Below, piece by piece: positions 58,604-64,000 of a DNA stretch of 64,000 nucleotides. Below the pieces are notes generated by a model that saw only the letters and a program-made list of their open reading frames with translations, was not told the DNA's origin and made no database searches. The translations under genes were made by a program, and so were the position numbers. The stretch comes from Thermoplasmata archaeon (lineage in GTDB: Archaea > Thermoplasmatota > Thermoplasmata > Lutacidiplasmatales > UBA184). Each line of letters opens with the position of its first letter. Position 1 is the first letter of the stretch. Where the stretch lies: positions 38,786 through 102,785 of the forward strand of contig JAJYEA010000003.1 of the NCBI GenBank assembly GCA_021790425.1, given 5' to 3'.

Positions 58604-61306
58604 TCACGAACCTGCCCTGCGCGGTCCCACGCGCTCGACCCGCACCCGGGCATCCTTGTACCCCGGGGTCTTCGTGATCGGGTCGTGGGTCGGGGGCACG
58701 AGAAGGTTCACCGGAGCCTCCCGGTAGTGGAACGTGGTGAAGAGCACCCCGCGTCGGAGCCCGGAGTTCGCTACGGTCCGGAGCGTCACGGCCACGCCCC
58801 GGCCGACGAGCCCCACCCGGTCCCCCGGACGCACCCCTTCCTTCCGCAGGTCCTCGGGGTGCATCTCGACGACCGGACCTTCGGTCACGGCGGTCACGAC
58901 CCGGGACCGTCGCGTCATCGTGCCGGTGTGATACTGCTCCCGCTGCCGCCCGGTGATCAGCACGTACGGGTACTCCGGGTCCACCGGGATCGGGGCCCAG
59001 GAGACCGGGCGGAACCTCGCCCGTCCCCGCACGAACGCCTTCTCGTGCATGCGGGGCGTCCCCTCGGGCCGCTCCGGGGTGACCGGCCACTGGATCCCCC
59101 CCCGCTCGAGACGAGCGTGGGAGAGCCCGGAATAGGACGGGACGACCCGGGCCAGCTCGTCCATGATGTCGGCGCTGGTCTCGAACGGCATGGGCCGTCC
59201 CAGCCGCGCGGAGAGCTCGGCGAAGACCTCCCAGTCGGGTCGAGCCTCCCCCGGGGGCGGGAGCAGGGGGCGGACGCGCTGGACCCTGCGTTCCGTGTTC
59301 GTGAACGTCCCGGACTGCTCGTAGGAGGAGGCGGCGGGGAGCACCACGTCCGCGTACTCCGCGGTCTCGGTGAGGAAGAGGTCCTGGACGACGAGGAAGT
59401 CGAGCGACTGGAGGGCCCGGTCGACCCCCCGGGGGTCCGGATGGGAGAGGAGCGAATTCTCGCCGACGAGGTAGAGGAACTTGACCGAGCCGGCGATCGC
59501 CGCGGGGATCATCTCGGTGCTCCGGAGCCCGGGGGAACGGGGCACCTCGGTCCCCCAGGCCCGGGAGAAGGTCTGGCGCACCCCGGCATCCGTGAGGCTC
59601 TGGTAGCCGGGCAGGTTCTGCGAGGTCGCCCCCACGTCCACGGCCCCCTGCACGTTGTTCTGGCCCCGCAGGGGGTTGAGGCCGGACCCGGGAACGCCGA
59701 CGTTCCCGGTGAGCAGCGCTAGGTTCACCAGGGCGGAGACGTCGTCCGTCCCGAACGAGTGCTCGGTAATCCCCAGGGACCAGAGGATGGTGGACGGTTT
59801 CTCGGTCGCATAGAGCCGGGCGACCTCCCGGATGAGGTCGGCGGACACCCCCGTCACCTGCGCGGCGTACTCGACGGTGTATGGAGCGAGCCCCTGGCGC
59901 CACTCCTCGAACCCCTCGGTCCGGGCGGCGATGAATTCCCGGTCCTCCCATCCCTGGTCCAGGACATAGCGGGCCATGGCGGAGAAGAGCGGCACGTCCG
60001 TCCCCGGGGCCAGCAACAGGAGATGCTCCGCAAGGCGCCCGAGCTCGGGCAGGCGGGGATCCACCACGACCAGATGGGCGCCGGCCCGCACGGCCTCCTT
60101 CACGTGCGCGGCGATGACGGGATGGGCACGCTCCGTGCTCGACCCGACCACCAGGATGGTGCGGGCGGCGTGGAGGTCGGCGATGGGGTTCGTGGACGCG
60201 CCCGTTCCGAGGGCCCAGGACAGCATGGCGGCCGACGGCGCGTGGCAGAGCGTGGCGGAAGCATCGAGATTGTTCGTACCGATGGCGGTGCGGAAGAGGC
60301 GCTGGAAGGCGTAGATGTCCTCGTTGGTGGACCGGTCGCAGGCGATCCCTCCGAAGACGGAAGGGCCGTGGGTCGCGAGCAGGGTCTGCATCTTGCCTGC
60401 GATGAGGCTCAGGGCCTCCTCCCAGGAAGCCTCGCGGAAGACCGCGCCCGCGGGGCGCGACCCGAGGGGGCCACGAGGAACGCTGGCGATCCGCACGAGC
60501 GGATGCTGGAGACGTTCGGGGCTCGACTCGTGCTCGAAGGCGAACTTGCCCTTCACGCAGAGCATCCCGTCGTTCACTCCCTGGCCGCGCACTCCGCGCG
60601 CCCAGACGATCCGGCCCTGGGCCACCCCGTACTCGACCGTGCACCCCACTCCGCAGTACGGGCAGGTGGTGCGCACCGTGCGCTCCGCCGGCTGCCAGCC
60701 CACTTCTTGGAGGGCGTCCGTGGGGCACACATCTACGCAGGCACCGCAGCTCGCGCAGGAGCTCTCCCCGAGCACGTTCCCGCCGTCGAAGACGATGCGC
60801 GTGTCGGTTCCCGTCGAGGCGAGCGAGACCACTCCGTGGACCTGGTCCTCCTGGCAGGCGATGACGCACTTGCGACAGAGGATGCAGAGGTCCGGATCGA
60901 ACGTGATCGCCGGGTGCGACCGGTCGACCGGCCGGAGACGCCCGTTCGAGGTGTCGTTCGCCCGGACCCCGTAGCGGTCCGCGAGGCGCTCGAGCTCGCA
61001 CGCATGCGCACCCTCGTGATGACCGTGGTCCTCGCGCAGCAAGCAGAGGAGGGAGGTGCGCAGCTCCCGAAGGTGCGGGGTGTCCGTGCGCACGTCCATG
61101 CCGTCCCGGACCGGGGTCGAGCAGGAGGGGACCACCCGCCCGGAGGCGTCCGTCTCCACGAGGCAGAGACGGCAGACGCCGTTGCGGTGGTTCTCGAGAT
61201 GGCAGAGCGTCGGGACGTCCACGCCTTCCCGGCGCGCCACGTCGAGCAGGGAGCTCCCCTCGGCGGCTTCCACCCGACGTCCGTTCAGCGTGAATTGGAC
61301 CGTCAT
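58604..61306 (-). CDS. fdhA: NAD-type formate dehydrogenase catalytic subunit (Cys form)
   Basis: The 900-residue protein has an N-terminal [2Fe-2S] domain (CHLENHRNGVCRLCLVE), a His-Cys cluster motif (HHEGAHACEL), two ferredoxin motifs (CILCRKCVIAC and CASCGACVDVC) and CPYCGVGCTVEYG for the proximal cluster. The molybdopterin domain has Cys354-His355 (ATLCHAPS) and Arg547 (NPLRGQNNVQGA). These align with Sec140, His141 and Arg333 of E. coli FdhF, and the Cys-to-Arg spacing of 193 is identical. It oxidises formate or reduces CO2 in the cytoplasm. The start lies one base after the partner gene's stop. Confidence 0.9.
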   Translation of the reverse strand: MTVQFTLNGRRVEAAEGSSLLDVARREGVDVPTLCHLENHRNGVCRLCLVETDASGRVVPSCSTPVRDGMDVRTDTPHLRELRTSLLCLLREDHGHHEGAHACELERLADRYGVRANDTSNGRLRPVDRSHPAITFDPDLCILCRKCVIACQEDQVHGVVSLASTGTDTRIVFDGGNVLGESSCASCGACVDVCPTDALQEVGWQPAERTVRTTCPYCGVGCTVEYGVAQGRIVWARGVRGQGVNDGMLCVKGKFAFEHESSPERLQHPLVRIASVPRGPLGSRPAGAVFREASWEEALSLIAGKMQTLLATHGPSVFGGIACDRSTNEDIYAFQRLFRTAIGTNNLDASATLCHAPSAAMLSWALGTGASTNPIADLHAARTILVVGSSTERAHPVIAAHVKEAVRAGAHLVVVDPRLPELGRLAEHLLLLAPGTDVPLFSAMARYVLDQGWEDREFIAARTEGFEEWRQGLAPYTVEYAAQVTGVSADLIREVARLYATEKPSTILWSLGITEHSFGTDDVSALVNLALLTGNVGVPGSGLNPLRGQNNVQGAVDVGATSQNLPGYQSLTDAGVRQTFSRAWGTEVPRSPGLRSTEMIPAAIAGSVKFLYLVGENSLLSHPDPRGVDRALQSLDFLVVQDLFLTETAEYADVVLPAASSYEQSGTFTNTERRVQRVRPLLPPPGEARPDWEVFAELSARLGRPMPFETSADIMDELARVVPSYSGLSHARLERGGIQWPVTPERPEGTPRMHEKAFVRGRARFRPVSWAPIPVDPEYPYVLITGRQREQYHTGTMTRRSRVVTAVTEGPVVEMHPEDLRKEGVRPGDRVGLVGRGVAVTLRTVANSGLRRGVLFTTFHYREAPVNLLVPPTHDPITKTPGYKDARVRVERVGPRRAGS

Positions 61307-61307
61307 G

Positions 61308-62792
61308 TCAGGAACCCTCCAGCGGGCATCGCCCGGCGGGACACTCGGACCGGGTGTGGGCGAGGACCTCGGTCCCGAAGTGGTGCATCGCATCCCGGAA
61401 GACCTTCCCGGCGGCCTGGCCGAGCGCGCAGAGCGAGGCCTCCGACAGGAGCTGCGCCGTGGCGATCCCCTCGGCGACGTCGTCCTCGGAGGCCGTGCCG
61501 TTCCGGAGGGACCGCACGAGGAGGTCGAGCTTCCGCGTGCCGAGACGGCAGGGGACGCACTTCCCGCAGGACTCCTGGGCGAAGAACGACGCGATGGAGC
61601 TCACCGGCTCGAGGATGCACCGGTCCCCCCCGATGGCGATCACCGCGCCCGTGCCCAGGCCGGCCCCCGCCGACCGGACGGCGTCGAACTCCAGCGCCAA
61701 CGGGGCGGCCTCGGCGGGAAGGATCCCGCCCGAAAGGCCCCCCGGGAGGAACGCCTTGAGCCCGGCCGGGAGACCCCCTCCGTCCCGGGTCAGGAGCTCC
61801 GTCACGGTGATGCCGAGCGTCTCCTGATAGGCCCCCGGACGGCTCACGTCGCCGCTGACGCAGAACACCTTGGGAGCGTGGGAGGACGCCCCGGGCATCA
61901 TCAGCCCGGGAAGGAGGGTGAGCGTCTCGACGTTCTGCACGAGGGTGGGTCGCCCCGCGAGGCCAGATTCCGTGGGGAACGGAGGACGCAGCCGGGGCTC
62001 GCTGCGATGCCCCTCCACCGCCTCGATAAGGGCGGTCTCCTCACCGGTCACGTACGACCCCGGCACGATCCGGAGCGTCCGCGGAGGCAGGTCGTCCGCG
62101 ATCCCTTCCTCCTGGACGAACGCCTTCAGCTCCTCCTGCGCCTCCTCCAGGGAGGCCACGGCATTCGCGTACTCCGGCTTCGTGGCGATGACGATCTCCC
62201 GGGCTCCGACCGACAGGGCCGCGAGGAGGCACCCTTCGAGCAGGAGGTGCGGGTTCCGTTCCATGAGCACCCGGTCCTTGAACGTGCCGGGCTCGCCCTC
62301 GTGCGCGTTGACGAGGAGGACCCGGTCCTGGGAATGCGCCGAACGGAGCGATCGCAGCTTGAGATGGGTCGGGAAGCCCGCGCCGCCCATCCCCCGGAGC
62401 GCCGCGCGCTCGGCCCGGGCGATGAGGTCCTCGGGATCGCCGCCGTTCAGATGGGCGAGGAGCGCGGAGTAGCCCCCGGAGGCGCGGTACTCCCCGAGGG
62501 TCTGCCGGTGGGACTCGACGTGCGACGGGAGGCTCTCCTCGATCTCCACCTCCGCACCGTTCCGGACGGCGAAGTACCGGCCCTCGCGCTCGACCACGGG
62601 GCCGTGGTCGCAGTAGCCAAGGCACGCCGCCCCGCTGCACGCGGTTCCGTGCCCCTCCAGGTCGCGGCGGACACCCTCGGCCCCGCGCAGGGTGCACGGG
62701 AGCCCGTTGCAAACCCTGGCGATCTCCGGGACCTGGGCCGACGGCTCCTTCGCGGGACCCGGCGGCTCGGGAGTCCTCGATCCCGGAACCAT
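61308..62792 (-). CDS. NuoE/NuoF-like NAD-binding subunit of formate dehydrogenase
   Basis: The 494-residue protein begins with a shortened thioredoxin-like [2Fe-2S] domain (CNGLPC then CSGAACLGYC). The NuoF body has RGMGGAGFPTHLKL for NADH, HEGEPGTFKDR for FMN and SCGKCVPCRLGT with a further Cys for the [4Fe-4S] cluster. This fusion is typical of the diaphorase subunit of cytoplasmic NAD-dependent formate dehydrogenases. The gene is just upstream of fdhA and leads the operon. A CTATCTAG box lies at about 62814-62823. Confidence 0.9.
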   Translation of the reverse strand: MVPGSRTPEPPGPAKEPSAQVPEIARVCNGLPCTLRGAEGVRRDLEGHGTACSGAACLGYCDHGPVVEREGRYFAVRNGAEVEIEESLPSHVESHRQTLGEYRASGGYSALLAHLNGGDPEDLIARAERAALRGMGGAGFPTHLKLRSLRSAHSQDRVLLVNAHEGEPGTFKDRVLMERNPHLLLEGCLLAALSVGAREIVIATKPEYANAVASLEEAQEELKAFVQEEGIADDLPPRTLRIVPGSYVTGEETALIEAVEGHRSEPRLRPPFPTESGLAGRPTLVQNVETLTLLPGLMMPGASSHAPKVFCVSGDVSRPGAYQETLGITVTELLTRDGGGLPAGLKAFLPGGLSGGILPAEAAPLALEFDAVRSAGAGLGTGAVIAIGGDRCILEPVSSIASFFAQESCGKCVPCRLGTRKLDLLVRSLRNGTASEDDVAEGIATAQLLSEASLCALGQAAGKVFRDAMHHFGTEVLAHTRSECPAGRCPLEGS

Positions 62793-62867
62793 GGACGTCG
62801 CAGCCCCCGGGGACTAGATAGCTTCGCCCCCGTCTACCTCGTCGAGAAGAGAGTGCGGGGCCCGGAC

Positions 62868-63680
62868 CTAACGGGACTCCTCGTCATCGAACTTCGCCGC
62901 GACCCTTTCGGCCGCCTGGGTGGCGGCTTCGATGGCGCTCATGATGCTCGTGCGGAAGGCCCCCTTCTCGAGCTCATAGATCCCGGCGATGGTGGTTCCC
63001 GCCGGCGTGGTGACGAGGTCCCGGAGCTCGGCCGGGTGGATCCCCTTCTCCCGCAGGAGCTCGGCCGTTCCCGTCAGCGTCCGGGTCACGAGCTGGAACG
63101 CGATGTCCCGGGGAATGCCCACCTTCAGGGCCCCGCTCACCATCGCGTCGATGAGGATGGCGATGTACGCCGGGCCGCTGCCGCTCAGCGCCGTGATCGC
63201 GTCCATCAGGTGCTCCGGCACCTCGCGGCTCTCCCCGAAGGTGCCCAGGAGGTGACGGACGGTCTCCCGGTCGGCCTCGGTGATGGAGGAGCCGGGAGCG
63301 TAGGCGGTCATGGCATGCCCCACGCTCGCGGCCACGTTCGGCATCGCCCGGACCACCCTGGCCCCGGGGAGGTTCTCCTCCAGCCGCCGGAGGGAGATCG
63401 CGGCCATCACGGAGACGACGAGCTTCCCCGGCGCGAGGTCGGCGATCTCCGTGAGAAGTTGCCGGGCGTCCGTGGACTTGACCGAGACCACGATCACGTC
63501 GGCCGCGGCGGCCGCCTTCCGGTTGTCCCGGGTGACGCGGATCTTCTTCACCGCGGGGACGAGCTTCTTCGGGTTTCGACGGGTCAGGTAGACGCCTCGG
63601 ACCCGATCCGACCGCGCCAGGCCGCGGGCGATCGCTTCCCCGATCTTGCCCCCTCCCAACACCGCGACGATCACACGCAC
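62868..63680 (-). CDS. proC: Pyrroline-5-carboxylate reductase
   Basis: The 270-residue protein has VAVLGGGKIGEAIARGL for NADPH, VVRAMPNVAASVG, and the conserved ALSGSGPAYIAILIDAM and DLVTTPAGTTIAGIYELE that form the active site of ProC. It makes proline from pyrroline 5-carboxylate. The GTG at 63680 (VRVIVAVLGGG) was chosen; a second GTG two codons on is equally possible. A GTAAAAAAGG stretch near 63708-63717 may be the promoter. Confidence 0.93.
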   Translation of the reverse strand: MRVIVAVLGGGKIGEAIARGLARSDRVRGVYLTRRNPKKLVPAVKKIRVTRDNRKAAAAADVIVVSVKSTDARQLLTEIADLAPGKLVVSVMAAISLRRLEENLPGARVVRAMPNVAASVGHAMTAYAPGSSITEADRETVRHLLGTFGESREVPEHLMDAITALSGSGPAYIAILIDAMVSGALKVGIPRDIAFQLVTRTLTGTAELLREKGIHPAELRDLVTTPAGTTIAGIYELEKGAFRTSIMSAIEAATQAAERVAAKFDDEESR

Positions 63681-63875
63681 TCCCCCGACCTGGGGCCCAT
63701 CCCCCCTGCCTTTTTTACGTTGACTCGCCCCGGTCGGGGAGCCCCACCTCGCCTGTCCCGGCACGACGGGGTGGCATCGAGGGGGCGAATTCCCACCGGT
63801 GAGGGAGGATTTCGACCGCCAAGGGCTGGCATCACCTTCGCCGACAACTCGATCCTCGCCTGGGTCCACTGTTAA

Positions 63876-64000
63876 GAGGGAGGAATCGTCTCCTTCGGCG
63901 AGCTGCTGGCGAGTCACCGGGTCATCCTCATCAATCTCCGCAAGGGAAAGACCAACTGGGATCTGACCCGGTTGCTCGGCTCCATCTTCCTGACCCAGCT
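63876..64000 (+). pseudogene. Headless fragment of a conjugation-type DNA-pumping ATPase
   Basis: From a TAA at 63873-63875 to the window edge the frame reads GIVSFGELLASHRVILINLRK then GKTNWDLTRLLGSIFLTQ. This is the kind of sequence found late in the ATPase domain of TraD/VirD4 or HerA-like proteins (SFxELLxxxxxxIINLxKGK...RLLG). There is no start codon between the stop and the match, and no ATPase sequence upstream. It is probably the 5'-truncated relic of an element whose remainder lies to the right. The rest of the spacer from 63681 shows nothing recognisable. Confidence 0.5.

Noticed and set aside
58604..61306. Selenocysteine at the formate dehydrogenase active site
   Set aside because: The codon at the Sec position is TGC (Cys354), and no in-frame TGA interrupts the gene.
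61056..63875. A 939-codon plus-strand frame
   Set aside because: It crosses opposite three well-identified minus-strand genes (fdhA, its partner and proC) and has no domain.
1..64000. CRISPR array, insertion sequence or rRNA
   Set aside because: I found no regularly spaced direct repeats, transposase motifs or rRNA sequence. The Cas4-like protein alone is not evidence of a CRISPR system.

Overview
The window is from a very GC-rich archaeal genome, most consistent with a high-GC Thermoplasmatota-type lineage (inference). The archaeal signs are archease, XPD helicase, an intron-containing tRNA-Asp, archaeal-type split transhydrogenase genes, and the promoters. Many genes have an A/T-rich box about 25-30 nt upstream of the start codon and no ribosome-binding site, so leaderless mRNAs look common. 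Genes inside operons are often joined by 4-nt ATGA or GTGA overlaps. About 60 protein genes and three tRNAs (Pro-GGG, Val-CAC, Asp-GTC) fill almost the whole window. I see no CRISPR array, insertion sequence or rRNA gene.

Layout. 0-6 kb: an edge-truncated radical SAM protein, a GT2 glycosyltransferase, archease, an SDR, and a serine-type pair (class V aminotransferase and phosphoglycerate dehydrogenase). 6-12.7 kb: respiration and export, with heme O synthase, cytochrome b, Rieske protein, small membrane proteins, two TatA-type proteins, TatC and a Rieske-like protein that has lost both His ligands. 12.7-20.7 kb: a CBS-ParB/SerK-like protein, QueC, a DUF92 protein, SHMT, an M13 peptidase, and PurA with an apparent ACG start. 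20.7-31 kb: two large surface proteins (Ig-like; Kelch plus eight CX9C Ig-like repeats) around an aminotransferase, PdxS, a GT4 enzyme, OMP decarboxylase and a FixX ferredoxin. 31-37 kb: a second SDR, the pntAA-pntAB-pntB transhydrogenase operon and XPD. 37.5-40 kb: a possible heptose-sugar operon (a 36-codon leader ORF, HddA-like kinase, GmhA-like isomerase) followed by a frameshifted membrane-anchored Cas4-like nuclease. 40-50 kb: small proteins, a P1 peptidase, MEMO, HIT, an S53 protease with a zinc-ribbon tail, citrate synthase, tRNA-Asp, and a GTPase-like protein that has lost its nucleotide-binding loop.

49.8-57.1 kb is the most distinctive locus. It is one operon, dsrE-tusA-mvhD-hdrA(GltD fusion)-hdrA-wHTH-hdrC-hdrB, transcribed away from a divergent ArsR regulator. 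A perfect 12-bp inverted repeat lies directly upstream of the arsR TATA box. The parts suggest a cytoplasmic system in which sulfane sulfur carriers (DsrE, TusA) feed a heterodisulfide-reductase-like complex. One HdrA carries its own pyridine-nucleotide-oxidoreductase module. A NAD-type formate dehydrogenase (FdhA with active-site Cys, and a NuoEF-like subunit) follows at 58.6-62.8 kb, then ProC and a headless conjugation-type ATPase fragment at the right edge.

Taken together, electrons from formate, NAD(P)H, and sulfur or thiol compounds could enter a cytochrome b/Rieske chain, with transhydrogenase balancing NADH and NADPH. This whole-cell picture is inference; the gene identities rest on motifs described in each entry.
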